Below, one piece after another: positions 35,335-46,996 of a stretch of DNA of 64,000 nt. How positions within the stretch are numbered: the first letter of the stretch is position 1; each line of letters opens with the position of its first letter. Made by a program: the position numbers and the translations under genes. A model generated the notes under the pieces. That model saw only the letters and a list, made by a program, of their open reading frames with translations, was not told the DNA's origin and made no database searches. Source of the DNA: Ixodes scapularis (taxonomy: Eukaryota; Arthropoda; Arachnida; Ixodida; Ixodidae); assembly GCF_016920785.2 (NCBI RefSeq), contig NW_024609857.1:65578488-65642487 (forward strand), read 5' to 3'.

Positions 35335-36811
35335 GATTCGGAATGAGGAAAATCGTCTACGTCTATCGCCCCACTGCAATAGTCTTCAACAACTGCCGAG
35401 TTTCGGGAACAAAGCCAACATTTGTACGAGGTGGCTGAGGTGCGGTAACTCTGGTGACGTCAGATCCGCCAAACACAGGTGTCAAAAGCAAATACTGCGT
35501 CAACTGCAATGCCGAAGATCACACGGCATTCAGCAATGATGGCCCGCAAAGAGGCAAGTCGACCGCAAGCTACAAAAACAAGCCAACGCGCCGGTAGCAA
35601 GGCACAAGATAGTGACATCGAACACATTCAGCACACTCGGAAAAAACATCCCGGTATTTGTGCAAAAAAATTCAAGCGTCTGCCACGTCGTTACAAACAA
35701 AGAAAGGAGAAGTGTCACAACTGCAGCACCCACAGCCATGACGTACGTTTGCCGAAGTGATTAGGGGACTATAGAAAAATGCAAGGAAGCGTGTCAACAA
35801 GCATCAGAAATTCAGGCAACTAGCAAAAGACCTACGGGAGAAAGAAAGAACACTGGCAGACAAAAGAATGAACATCAGAAAACAAAAAAATAATCGTAAC
35901 AAGGGATATAAAAAAATTAGAAACACCACAATCTGAACCACCCCCGCCACTACCCCAGCGGGAAGCAAGGGCCCATGAGGCCCCGGTGAATGGGAGCAGC
36001 AGTGAATGCGAAAATAGGAGAGAAAAGCCAGCGAGCCAGATCGATAAGAGCAGCCTGAGGCAAAAGGTGACCATGAGAGCCTTGCCAGCCCAGGTACATG
36101 TTCTAGCACATAAGTCCAGCAACCTTTATAGGCAATGGGCACCATGGACGCTCAACTCCTGATCGCTTGTAAAAGCCAGGATAGTCATGAAATAGCACGG
36201 ACCCAACTTGAACTAATTAGGGTGTGGCAAAAACAGTATGCAGCGTGGCCCCCTCACACACTTACACTGAAACTGTACGGTGCTGCGACAGAAGGCCTCG
36301 GAACTGAACATTACATTGGCCAAGGGACCTGTGAATCGACTAGAACTACAGGAAATAAGGGTGGAAAGAATAAAGATTCGCGGTTTCAACGGATTTTTCT
36401 CACCGTCGATAGTGTAGCGACGTCCGGGAAGTCTTGGTCGTGCACACAAAGGTTGGAGGCAAAAGAGTTGTCCTAATCTCCGTGTACACGAAGCCCGGTA
36501 CGAGAAACAGCAGAGGTGAGGACTTTTCCTGGATGGCAAAAATCGCACAAGAGTTCCTCCTTTGTGGCATCGGTATGGGAGGTGACATTAACGCAGCTAA
36601 CACTGAGGGGGCTGCAAAACACTTTGCCCAGAGGCAGTGGCGTATCAACTTGTTTTTGAGTGGGGGGGCAAACCAACCCCCCCCCCCCCCCCCCTCCCCT
36701 CCGGTTCGCATATTTTTACTAGTGATGGGCCGAACTTCTGCCGCATCTTGGGCTTCGGCGGAGCCGAACTCTTGCCGAACTTTTCTAAAGTTTCGGCAAA
36801 AATACACTGTT

Positions 36812-38265
36812 CATTATCACCATCATCATCATTTATTTTCCTTGAGAGCCCGTGGGGCATTATACAACGGGGTGGCAATAGAACAAAAACCAATAGAACA
36901 GTAAACACAATTATAACACTGCAAGCTATAGCTAGGTAGGTTAGATTAAGAAAGGGTAATGGCTTCAACAAATTTAGTAGCATCACTAATAGAAACGATG
37001 TTATGAGGTAGTGAATTCCAATCCTCTACGGCCAATGGTAGTGCGGAAGTCTGGTGAGAAACAGTTGATGATCGAATTGGACGTAATTTACGTAGGTTAT
37101 CTAGATGCGGGAAAAAACGATGGTGAGGTGATAGCAGTGATTCTTTGAGGTAGATATTGTGATAAAAAATTCAATGGAGGAGGGAAAGGCGTGAGACTCG
37201 GCAGCGAAGGGAAAGTGAATGAAGGTTAGCTGATTGGCGTTATCCTGATATGCTGGTATATGGTGAGTAGTTGTTATAAATAAAACGAAGGGCTCTGTTT
37301 TGTACGGATTCTAGATGGGGGGACCATATAATTGAGGCGTATTCTAACTTTGGTCTTATAATAGTAGTGTACGCTAGTCGTTTTACGGAGGGTGTAGCAA
37401 GTTTAAGGTTACGGCGCAAGTATCCGAGAGAACGGTTAGTATCAGAAATAACAGAAGTTATGTGAGTAGTCCATGTATAGGTCGGAGGTGAGATGACCAC
37501 CCCGGTATTTATATGCTGAGCATGCTATTACTTGAGTGTTAGTGAGGTTATTCAAAAACGGTGTGGAACGCGAACTGCGGGAAAATGATAGAGACCTACA
37601 TTTATTGAAGTTTAATGTCATAAGCCATTTTTCACACCAATGGATTCCAGGCTCAAGGTCTTCCTGGAGAGCATGATGATCATTCTATGAAATAATGGGT
37701 CTGTAAATGACACAATTGTCGGCGAACAGATTAACAGAAGAAGCTATATTAAGGTGGAGATCATTACTATAGATTAGGAACAGAAGGGGGCCAAGTACGG
37801 TTCCCTGGGGGACACCAGACGTTACGGTAGAGATGGGAGATTTTACGTTGTTAACGGAGGAATATTGCTTATGGCTAATTAGAAATTCAGAAATCCACTT
37901 AACAACAGAGGGATGAATATTAATATCGTTAAGCTTTGTTAAAAAAAACGTCGGTGTGGTACTTTGTCGAATGCTTTGGAGAAGTCAGTGAAAATAGCGT
38001 AAGTCTGAATATTTGAATCGAAGCTTGAATAAATATCAGTAAGGAAGGCGGTTAGCTGGGTTTCACAAAAGTAAGATTTACGAAATCCGTGCTGATGTTC
38101 AAAAAGAAGGTTATGAGAGTCAAGAAAGTTTATTATATTTGAGTAAAGCATGTGCTCCATGAGCTTAGACGAAACACTGGCGAGCGAGATGGGACGGTAA
38201 TTACTAATTAGTTGGCGATCACCAGTTTTGTGAACAGGTATTACGTTGGCTATTTTCCAGACTTA
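36812..38265 (-). pseudogene. CR1/L2-like LINE fragment
   Basis: On the - strand: QHGFRKSYFCETQL...AIFTDFSKAFDKVPH (38100-37945), GVPQGTVLGPLL (about 37820), LFADNCVIYRP (about 37720, FADD box with D to N) and LKLATPSVKRLAYTT...RPKLEYASIIW (about 37400-37330). Missing its 5' half beyond 38265, interrupted by stops. The 3' end carries an ATGATG-type microsatellite (complement of ATCATCATC at about 36820). Confidence 0.75.
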
Positions 38266-38950
38266 ACGTTGATATTTAGTTTTTTTTCTCACGAAAAAAG
38301 TTTTTTTTTTCTTAAGTACAACATGTAGTTCCTATTGACACAGTTATTACTAAATGAGGTAATATTCTGCAAGATTATTGTATCGCTGTCGCTTTTGAGT
38401 GTTTACTTGCAATTTTAGTTTCTGCTTCCAGAAAGTGGCGTGACAACGAGGTTGGGTAGTAGCCGGCGCAGTCACGAACCACGCTACCAAATTTTTGATT
38501 TTGAGACTTGATCAGCGCATGCCTGCAAGTGTGTTTACATTGTTAAAATAAAGGCAATCACTGCGTTCTTACTTTCTCTGGGAGTCGCCGTTTCGTGCAC
38601 GAAAGCGAATGCAACGCTTGCTGAGCCTCCACCAAAAGAGATAACAATATTGTAAATATGCATGTTTTTCGATTTGAGTCACTTGACCTCAGCTTTGCAT
38701 GAAAGTGTGCGTTCTATATTCGCGACGTGCCGTTTTTAACCTTTAAAATTCTGGTTTCTGGTGTTAGGACACACACGAACGTTTAGGAAGCTAGATGGAG
38801 AGAGTTAGGAATGTCGGATGTGCAACGTCGAGCATGATAGATAGTTCTGTGTTTAGTTTAGGCAGATAGATGAAAATCGCGAAATAACGCGAACTATAAA
38901 GCAATAGCATTCTGTTTTAGCACAAACTACTTGTGAGCCAAAAATACCAT
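38266..38950. other. Filler inside the second-level insertion
   Basis: T-rich start, otherwise featureless AT-rich DNA; no frame with motifs. Confidence 0.4.
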
Positions 38951-38954
38951 TGTT

Positions 38955-39095
38955 ATAATAGTAATAATAATAATTTTATTTGCACAAACTGAAAGGGGCC
39001 CATGTGGTGGTGTGCGGCCCGGGCTAGGCAGATAGGTGAAAACCCTTACGCAGAGCGCCTGCCAGCCCGCCACCACATGTGAAAAAACAAAACCG
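38955..39095 (-). repeat. Probable LINE 3' end fragment
   Basis: A (TAA)n-type run (TAATAATAATAATTTTATTTGC, starts about 38960) followed by a GC-rich block, GTGGTGGTGTGCGGCCCGGG, complementary to the usual layout of a short CR1-like 3' end with microsatellite. No coding part. Confidence 0.35.
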
Positions 39096-39717
39096 ATGTA
39101 TAAATGTACAGAATATACACACTACAAAAAGCGCGAAAAAAGGGAAAAAAAAAAAGAAAGAAGGGGGAAAACATGTATCATATTATGACGAGGATGCCAC
39201 CTGCATCCCATACATTCTGGCAAGCTTTCGTGACTCTGGCCCGTTTGACGACAGCGAGCTGCGCACACTGATCGTAATTGTCAGTTGTCAGTCAATGTTT
39301 CAACTACCTCGTTTCATCAATGAAAACGTCAAATGAAAATCACGTTATCCGGAATGCACCCCATCATTTGTCACTTGCGCAGTGGACTGCGTAAATTACT
39401 GGTCGATCTTCTGTTCGTGAGGCAGAAAATATTGAACAGAACAACACTCGCGAAATCTCACAAACGCAGAGTTACCATGTCGCCTACTCCACACCTCGCC
39501 GTAACCGCTGCTTGTACTAAACTGTACGATGGTAACCGCGCGACTGCGCGGCGTCCATTTGCGATCCATGACCCCGTCGCGTTCGTGCGCGCGTGCAAAC
39601 ATTTGCCGAATTTTTTCCGAATTTTCGCCGAACTTTTTTTCTAAATTTCGGCGTGTGCGGAACTTTGCCGAATCTGAAGTTCGGCAGGTTCGGTCCATCA
39701 CTAACTTTTACGGCAGA

Positions 39718-40260
39718 GGTGATAGACCCTCTAGCAACGACGCTCACGCCGGATTGGCTGCTCGGCAACGCGATGGAACTTAAATTTGGAATTCGGACAG
39801 CTCGTGTATATAACCCGCCCCCCCCCCCCTCCCCCCGCCTGCGTTCACGCCGCTTCAAGGCGACAGTGTGCGGCTGCTAATTACAAAACTATTAACCCAC
39901 TTAGCCCCCCCCCCCCCTTCTACCCCCGTACACACCACTTTACAGCCGGCAACCCTTATACGATTTAGTTCAGCGATGTTTCGTCGACAACATTTTTTTT
40001 TTCAGTGTTAATCTTAAAAAAAAAAGTCGTAAATATCGCCAAATGCCTCGACAAAACAAAATGTTCGAGAAAAAAAAAAAAAGATGCCCACACTGTGGAT
40101 AGAACCTGGGTCTGCTACGTATAAGGCAGACATCTTACAAAGTTACGCTACCGCTTCGGACACTCGCATTGTAACCACTGCCTATGTTGATGGCGGCAGC
40201 GCCTATCTCCACGAACCAGCCAATCCGGCGTGAGCGCCGTTGCTAGGGTTTGTATCACCT
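39718..40260. mobile_element. Foldback element with AGGTGATA termini
   Basis: AGGTGATA...CCTCTAGCAACG...CGCTCACGCCGGATTGGCTG at the left pairs with CAGCCAATCCGGCGTGAGCG...TGCTAGGGTTTGTATCACCT at the right; arms about 55 bp. Interior holds C tracts at about 39818-39831 and 39907-39917 and a tRNA-like relic. It sits six bases right of the second-level insertion. Confidence 0.65.
40095..40172 (-). ncRNA. tRNA-like relic
   Basis: On the - strand AAGCGGTAGCGTAACTTTG resembles an A box, GTCTGC...GCAGAC makes a 6 bp anticodon-like stem and CCAGGTTCTATCC resembles a B box. Loop size and missing acceptor-stem pairing argue against a working tRNA. Confidence 0.4.
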
Positions 40261-40889
40261 GCGCGTTAAAAATATGCCCCTGCGGGTCGGGGAGCGTTGC
40301 CCTTGGTATTCCTTGGGCGCCGCCGGCCGGTGTTTGCCCTGTCCAGTGGCGGCTGTTTCAGGGGAGGCAAAACGTACATGCTTTGCCCCTTCCCCCCCCC
40401 CCCCCCCCCACTCCGAGAACTGGGGGGGCAAGCGCCCCCCTTGCCCCCCGGTTGGTACGCCCATGCCCAGAGGACATACCGTGGCCGATACGTACGGGAA
40501 CGCCAACCTCGTATTGATCAACGACTCTACGGTTAATACGAAGTACGGGACCAGCAGATGGACGGAAGACACCACCCCAGATCTGACCTTTACGTCGGAA
40601 AGACTGAAGGAGAATTTGGAGGTGTTCTGGAACTCCTGGGACAGTGACTATTTCTTTATATAAATTAAGATCACCAGTATGTTTAAAAGTAGAGGGTAAG
40701 ACAGCCAAAACCATCGAATGGGATACGTTCCGGAGTGAACTTGCGGAAACACGTGACGCTATGTCTACAATGGACCTTACAAAGACAATATGGTAGGAAG
40801 TGTGAGCAAGCCCACCGTCAAGAATGAGTTGTCTGTTGACGCTCCAACACCGGATACGAAATAAAGTACAAAGAGCGGGTTGTTGAAAA

Positions 40890-41012
40890 TACAAGAAAGA
40901 AAGAAATGGTAAAAACATTAGGGACAAAAACAGACAGCACAGTTCTTTCATGAAATAACTGTGCTGTCTGTCCTCGTGCCTAAGTGTTTTTATTATTTCT
41001 TTGTTTCTTGTC
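40890..41012. repeat. Inverted duplication inside the LINE
   Basis: CAAGAAAGAAAGAAATGG...ACAGACAGCACAGTT (40890-40944) pairs with 40957-41012. The inner 15 bp (40930-40944 with 40957-40971) are perfect, the outer 40 imperfect. Confidence 0.75.
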
Positions 41013-41704
41013 ACGGATACGAGGCTCTTGTCGTTATGGTATCACAAGAACATCGAACTGGATAAGTTTAGACGAACAAAATGCCCGCAACTACTCAACG
41101 AAGTCAGCCGCCTGACCAAAGAAGCATGATAACACGCCCATAAGCTTGGACAGGAGAACTGGTTCGAGATGTGCGAGACGTTCAGCGAGCATACATTGTT
41201 ATCCAAGGTGTGGGCCCTTCTTAACGCTATGCTGAAAAAGACAAAAAGCCGACCGACAATACCCAACATGGCGCTGGGAAAAGATAATGCGGTAGAGGAA
41301 AGTGCGAAGGAAATTGGACCGATTTTTTTTTTTTTTCGCATCCAACCGCAGCGCAGAATTCTGCGATTTGCGATCCGGGGGAAGTGAACGCCAAAATGCC
41401 GCAAAATGCAAATTTTCTGGCTTGGGAATTAGCAGCGACTGTCGCAAAAGCAAGGGTAAAGAGCACTCCTGGACCCGGTCAGGTCAGTGGCAGATTGCTA
41501 TGAAACCTACTTACAAGGATGAGAGAACTACTGGTAAAGCAGTTTAACGAAGTATGGAGAGAGGGCAACCTAGCGGAAGATTGAAAGCTGTCGTGGGTTA
41601 CTCCCATAGCAAAGTCCGGTAAAAAGTCTAATGTACCGCAACACACGAGACCGATCTCCCAAACCTCCGTTCTTTGAAAAACGACGGTACGGATGGTGCC
41701 AGGT

Positions 41705-41763
41705 AGAATCGACTGAATCAGGGACAAACACGGCACGTGTTTGTCTGTGATTCAGTCGATTCT
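41705..41763. repeat. 28 bp hairpin inside the LINE RT region
   Basis: AGAATCGACTGAATCA...GACAAACACG, a GCA loop, then the complement with two mismatches. It disrupts the reverse-transcriptase frame. Confidence 0.85.
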
Positions 41764-43743
41764 GTACTTAGTGCTTACAGAACCCCGCTCAAACGGGCTT
41801 TCGTCAGCACTTTGAAACACAGGATAGTGTTACGCTCATTTGGCAGGAAGTCACCCGCCTCCAGACCAGGCACCACCAAGTTCGGATAATGGTTGCCGGT
41901 AGACATAAAGAAAGCCTATGACACCCTCCCGCACGAAATCGCCGTAAGGTGTCACAAAGAACAAGGGAGCGACAGCAGGGCGCTAAACTTTGCGAATAAC
42001 TTCTTGTAAGACCGGAGATAAGCTATTAAGGTGTGGCGGCACTTCAGCTCAGTGAGAACGAACAACATTGGGGTACCACAGGGCTCGGTGCTCTTTCCAA
42101 ATCTTTTTAACCTAGACATGGTCCCACTGTTGTGGGACTTTGCATAGATTGACGGTATAGGATTTACGGTATATGCCGACGGCTTAGCGATATGAACTAA
42201 CCGAGAACACCACCCCAAGCAACGAGATATTGTCCAAACGGGACTGGACACAATAGAAAAATATCTCAAGAGCGTAGGCCTCATCCCCTCACCGGAAAAG
42301 ACAAAGTACTTTATATGTGGTAAGGGGGCGCCGACTGACGTGGACCTTAATATTGACGGAAAGGCAATTAAGAAGACAGACGAAAACCCCATACTCGGCA
42401 AAGGCGTAAAGGCCAGTAACAACGCGCGGAGTTGGATACAGAAGATCGCCAGGACTTGGAAACAGGACGCTGCACCCGTACGAACGATTTCACACAGGCT
42501 AGGGGGCAGGGAAGGGTGGAGAGTTAGTAGCTCGTTAACTGACAAAGTCTCTGCTCGTCTGCCTGACCATGCATGGACTGCCATTTTACCATCTCACGAT
42601 GAGGGACGTGAAGAAGCTGGAAAGCCTGCTCATTAACGATGCTAGGAGATGCATCGCGGGGCTGCCGAAGAACGTTAAGTTCGAAGAGCTACACAAGTGT
42701 GTCCCATTTCCCGCGTTCAAAGAGCTTCGAAAGCTTCAGGAGGAAGTATACGAGCTCAAGCTAAAACATATTCCGGTTGGAAGAGATTTTATGAAACCCT
42801 TGGAACGGAGCACGGATAACTGAAAAATTTGCAGAGCGAATTCCACCCTGGGAATGGATTTCTATAGTTTCCCCAGTTCCGACGCCTGAGAAGATGGGAC
42901 CCACTCAACTAGAACGGAGAAAACAACCCGCCAAGAAACACGAAAAGTAGTCGGATAGCATTCTGAAATGAATATATAGTGGTTTATTACAAAGATGCGG
43001 CGATCAGTGACGGTACAGCGGCCCTGGCTTTGCACCTGCAGGGCAAGTTGACTTGGGCTTTTCGGACAGCAGCCGACGCACCAGAAGAAGCGTATGTGCA
43101 GGCAGTGCTCGCAGCCATTGAACAAGCCTGCACTGGCAAATATCGAACGAAGAAACAAGTGATCGTCTTCATTCAAAAGAAGTCCCGAGGGCGTGCTAGG
43201 AACGTCAAGCCACCAGCCCAACCGAACAAAGAATTATGAAGACTGCGATCCTGACTCTCGATAGACACGACACCTGGTTACAGTTATGCTGGGTACCGGG
43301 TCAAGCCGGAGTAAAGGGGAACGAGCTGACCGACGGAGCTGCGAGAGTATAGTCGAACCTCCTCTCCAACAAAGTCAATCGGCTGCCCCGGGACCACGGA
43401 TAATCTGCCTCTCCTAGTAACTGGGGGGTGGACTACAGCCCAGACACTCTCGTCATAGAGGAAGAAAAAAGGCTTCAAAAAGAAATGAAAGGACAGGATC
43501 TCCGAGGACCCCATCAACTACCGGTCGGATTCAAGACATACCGAACGGTGCTCTTGAGACTGGTAATGACTGGTAGTGCAATAACACCCTACCTCCGCAA
43601 TAAATATAATGACGCAAGAAAAGGAAAGAAGGATGCTCATTGAGGTCAAATGCCTCATTCACACACACATAGAGATGCAAGAGAGAGAAGGAAAAAAAAA
43701 AAACAGACTCCCAGCTCGACCTGCCTGCCGTGAACTTCGATGC

Positions 43744-44640
43744 ATCTATCTGTCCAGCATTTTCTCGTAGTCCTGAAAGGCCGTTCCCCGCATTTCATCC
43801 CTGATGATCTCGAACGCGTCGATGATATGTTCTTTCAGCTCCGGGGTTGTCCTCGATCGCCGGGCGTACACTTGGGCCTTTATGCACCCCCCGTCAAAAA
43901 AAAAAAAATCGAATGGGGTGAGGTCTGGAGACCGAGGAGGCCAAGCCATGTTCGGAGAGCCGCGGCCTATCCATCTCCCGGGAAACTTGCGTTTGAGCCA
44001 GGCTCTCAGATGGGTTGCATAGTGGGCAAGGGCCCCATCCTGTTGGAATATGCAAACAGCACGTTGCATATGTGTTGATTCCAGCTCTGGTGAAATCTCT
44101 CCCTCCAGCATCTTGAGGTACGAGTCACCCGTCACAGTCGGGTCGAAAAAGAACGGGCCGAGGACACCCTCTCGCCATATGCCGCACCACACGAAGACGT
44201 TCGGCGACTGAACAGCATGTTCGGTCAACCGCCGAAATGGAAAACAGACTCGTCCGTGAACAAGAGGCACTGCAGCTGGCTGGGGTTGGCCTGAATCCGC
44301 ACCAGCTCGTCCTCACAAAACTTCACTCGCCGTGCGTAGTCCTCCGGCTTCAGTTCGTACAAGAGCTGCGCTTTGAACGGGTACATTGAACGGCGAAGCA
44401 CCCGCCACACGAAACCCCGGCTTACGCTGAGCTGACGAGCAGCACGCCTGACTGAGAGTTGGGGCTTCTCTTCGAATGCGTCGAGAACGGCTTGCTGCTG
44501 TCTTCGTGTCGGCGACTTTTCTACACGGTTCGGAGGTTTGTTTTTCAAACCTCCTTCTTAAGCAAACCTTGTCACCCACTTGATGATAGTGGGCCGAGAG
44601 GGTGGTCTTCTGTTGAAGGCGGCCGGGCACTTCCTTTTAT
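43744..44640 (-). pseudogene. Mariner-family transposase relic
   Basis: Reads as a Tc1/mariner transposase in two frames. The first (44548-44225) has a helix-turn-helix-like RRAARQLSVSRGFVWRVLRR and the first catalytic Asp in TDESVFHF. The second (to 43746) has VFVWCGIW, the second Asp in QQDGALAH and the third in WPPRSPDLTP. The spacing between the second and third Asp is 37 residues, a DD37D-like arrangement. A frameshift after FHFGG (about 44230) splits the gene. The N-terminus is cut near 44640, where LINE sequence begins, and DFFFF sits on an A/T run. No terminal repeats seen. Confidence 0.8.
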
Positions 44641-44700
44641 TTATTTATTTATTTGCTTTACCTTCAGGGCCTGAAGGCATTACATAGGGGGAGACGAAAG
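44636..44700 (-). repeat. LINE 3' end with (ATAA)n tail
   Basis: TTTATTTATTTATTTATTTG then CCTTCAGGGCCTGAAGGC and CATAGGGGG: in complement, a short conserved LINE 3' end ending in an (ATAA)n microsatellite. Only about 65 bp remain. Confidence 0.5.
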
Positions 44701-44924
44701 TTGGGATCAAGACAGTGTAATGTATTCGCGTCTCCAGCTCGTTGCTCGCCCTCCCGCGGCGGAAATGGGAAGCGTTCTAGTGAGGGTATCCTGATTCTCC
44801 TGTTCAGCGGGCACGGCGGAACTGCGCGCGATCATGGCTCGCCAAATGTCATTTCCGAACGCAAAGGGCACTCTTCACTGTCCCAACGTAGTGCTGCGGC
44901 CGGTATGGATTGTACCTTATTAGA

Positions 44925-45126
44925 GAGTTTTAGTATTGCGTGTAGAAGCATACGGAAGCGCTTTGGGTTACAGTGGTGTGCTCCACGTTGCGCATGCGTC
45001 ATCGCCATGCTCCAGTTCAAAACCTCATATTTTGGCTCCGCGTACGCGCAGTCTGGAACACGCAAAGCAAACACAAACACACAGGCTACAGCGCTTGCGT
45101 TCGCTCGTATACGCAATACTAAAACT
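44925..45126. mobile_element. Small foldback element
   Basis: GAGTTTTAGTATTGCGTGTAG...AAGCGCT... at the left pairs with AGCGCTTGCG...CGTATACGCAATACTAAAACTC at the right; outer 20 bp almost perfect, inner part degenerate. Confidence 0.65.
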
Positions 45127-46940
45127 CACTACTGTTTCACCGGCTTCCAGCGCCAACGAAACGTGCTGCAGTGAGCAGACGTGCAAGCAGATAGGCGTTC
45201 CTTCGAACTGGAAAGGCTGAGATTGGCGAAATGACGGCGCGTAAAAATGAAAGTGACTAAATGTTATGAAAAAAAATCGTATTTGGTCTGGAAGGATATT
45301 GGCGGCGACTTTGGAAGTCAATTGATGTAATTTTACATGGCTTTCTCACACCAGCTAGAATGTTTTTATTGATTTTAGACCATTTTAATTTTGTAACTTG
45401 GTAATTAAAATTGCTGCAGTTGGCACCATTAATGATAATTAGCACATTTTTTATTGTCATAATTGTTCGGGCATTTAAAATTAGAGCATAAGTAATAAAC
45501 TAGATTAGAGCTTAAAAAACTACGTATTAAAATATCTGAAGTTTAATAATATTATTATTAATACAAATCGCAGCAATGTATGCCCCCAATTAACGCCATG
45601 ATCACAAAAATACGCCATTTAACCTTACTAGTCTTTCCAGAAAGGTGTCATTTTGTTTTCTTTTTAGTTTATGAAAACCGCTGACATCGTTATCAAGACA
45701 GACAGTCGAACACTGGATGCAATATAAAGTCCTATGCGTCACGCGTTGCTTTAAAATACATGCACACTTCAGATGTCGGATTCGGACTCTGTCTTTGGGT
45801 TTTTGTAGTGAGAACTGCGTTCATTAATTTATACGTTTTGTGGACATATTGTAAAAATGAGATTTTCTGTTATTCTAGTGCTGGGAATAATGTTAAAACA
45901 ACAATTCATCTAAATGCACAAAAACCCGTGAAAAGGGCTGCGGTTCATTATTTCACATGACAATTATATGAGCGAGAAAAGGCAGTGAGAACGCACAAAT
46001 ATCAGCAGAGAAAAGGCAGCGAGAACGGGCAAATATCAATATTTATTTTTTCACCAATTACAATAATCTATGTTATTTCTGAGATGTATAAAAACCCTGT
46101 CTTTAAAGGACACTCAAATCTCCATAATGTCTTGAAGTGCCTGAATTCAAAATGTAGTCACAAAGTAAAGTTTCCGCGAACAAGTTCTTTAACTGAATAA
46201 TTACGATGTGAGACATATCTTGAGTTATGAAAGAATTTGAAATTAAGAACTATGTCGAGAAATTAAATCCGAAATAGAGGTTAGTTTGGGTTTCACTGCA
46301 GAATTAAAACGCGCATCCTTGCGTAAATATTACGTTAAACACCGTTCTTGTTTTTAGGGTAAAGAGGTGACCTGCGCTCAAAACACTCTAGCTTCCTCGT
46401 ATTACCAGAAATAATTTGTGTCGCTCAGTGAAGCCAGCAAACTAGACAGTCTCAGCAGCGGTACGCATCTCCGACCCTTACTAAAACCTCCATTTTGGGA
46501 AACGAGTGGCGCCACCTATAGTTAGTTGGAGTCGCGGATAGTTATGCACACTCAACAAAAAAATGATTGGTAAGAGCAGAGCTAAAAAGTACAGTGTCAG
46601 TTATGGATGCAATGGGTCAGGGAAGATGGTTCCCCTTACAAAAAAGTGTAATTCTTTTTTTGGAAAGTCTGCTGAAAAAAGTCAACACAGGTATTAAATA
46701 TCAACAGCTTTCCATCATACTTTCTGCAGATTGTATTTAGCTTTTGACTTGACTTCCAGGAGCCGTTTAGCCCAAAGTTCATTAGAAAGGCAGTAGACTT
46801 CTTGGCGCCTGTGTCAACTTTTCGTTGACACCCCACTGAAAAGCTAAACCTCTAGCATAAGACAACCTTGTGACTCCATGGCGATTCATTGGCACCAGAC
46901 CACTTTTAGTCTCTGTGTCGCCAGAGCCTACAGCTTTTCT
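45127..46940. other. AT-rich sequence, no gene seen
   Basis: Contains a short direct repeat (AGAAAAGGCAG-GAGAACG...CAAATATCA at about 45974 and 46010). At 46660-46700 are the first GTCAACA/CTGCTGA words of the family seen at 47.8 kb. Confidence 0.4.
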
Positions 46941-46996
46941 TGTGACTACCTTGCGACTTTCGAGGCTGGGGCCTCCAAAGTCACAAGGTAGTCACA
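46941..46996. repeat. 20 bp hairpin
   Basis: TGTGACTACCTTGCGACTTT and its complement at 46977-46996 with one mismatch and a 16-base loop. Confidence 0.8.

Larger units (their letters stand above)
36720..39703. mobile_element. Second-level insertion, TAGTGATGG termini
   Basis: TAGTGATGGGCCGAAC at the left and, complemented, TAGTGATGGACCGAAC at the right, each followed by GCCGAAC/TTCGGC-rich subterminal repeats. Flanking 8-mers ATTTTTAC (36712-36719) and ACTTTTAC (39704-39711) match at 7 of 8. Fits a hAT-type non-autonomous element. Encloses a CR1-like fragment. Confidence 0.7.
36635..40465. mobile_element. hAT-like insertion in the LINE, TSD CCCAGAGG
   Basis: CCCAGAGG occurs at 36627-36634 and 40466-40473. 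The ends are related inverted repeats: CAGTGGCGTATCAAC on the left and, complemented, CATGGGCGTACCAACC on the right, both followed by G/C-rich homopolymer tracts. Removing the segment brings two LINE endonuclease fragments together. An 8 bp duplication and CAG-type ends fit hAT. It has no transposase and contains further insertions. Confidence 0.75.
35335..43705 (+). mobile_element. Degraded I-like LINE split by nested insertions
   Basis: A single non-LTR retrotransposon in + orientation. The ORF1 region has YCVNCNAEDHTAFS (about 35489-35530), a zinc-knuckle remnant lacking its last cysteine. Endonuclease pieces are 36434-36632 (VVLISVYTKPGTRNS..., LCGIGMGGDINAA) and, after the insertion, 40474-40600 (ANLVLINDS..., DTTPDLTF). 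RT pieces include GVPQGSVL (about 42070-42095) and YADG (about 42172), a YADD box with D to G. An RNase H segment starts YYKDAAISDGTAALAL (about 42983). A-rich tail near 43690. Stops and frameshifts throughout. Sequence 36635-40465 is foreign. Confidence 0.75.

Noticed and set aside
40358..41014. 218 aa minus-strand frame
   Set aside because: It crosses the hAT-like insertion border, a C tract and a hairpin of the + strand LINE; antisense frame only.
41952..42584. 210 aa minus-strand frame
   Set aside because: Antisense of the decayed LINE ORF2, whose + strand motifs (GVPQGSVL, YADG) are clear.
46941..46996. Hairpin as a bacterial-type terminator or CRISPR repeat
   Set aside because: Eukaryotic context, no adjacent gene end and no regularly spaced copies.
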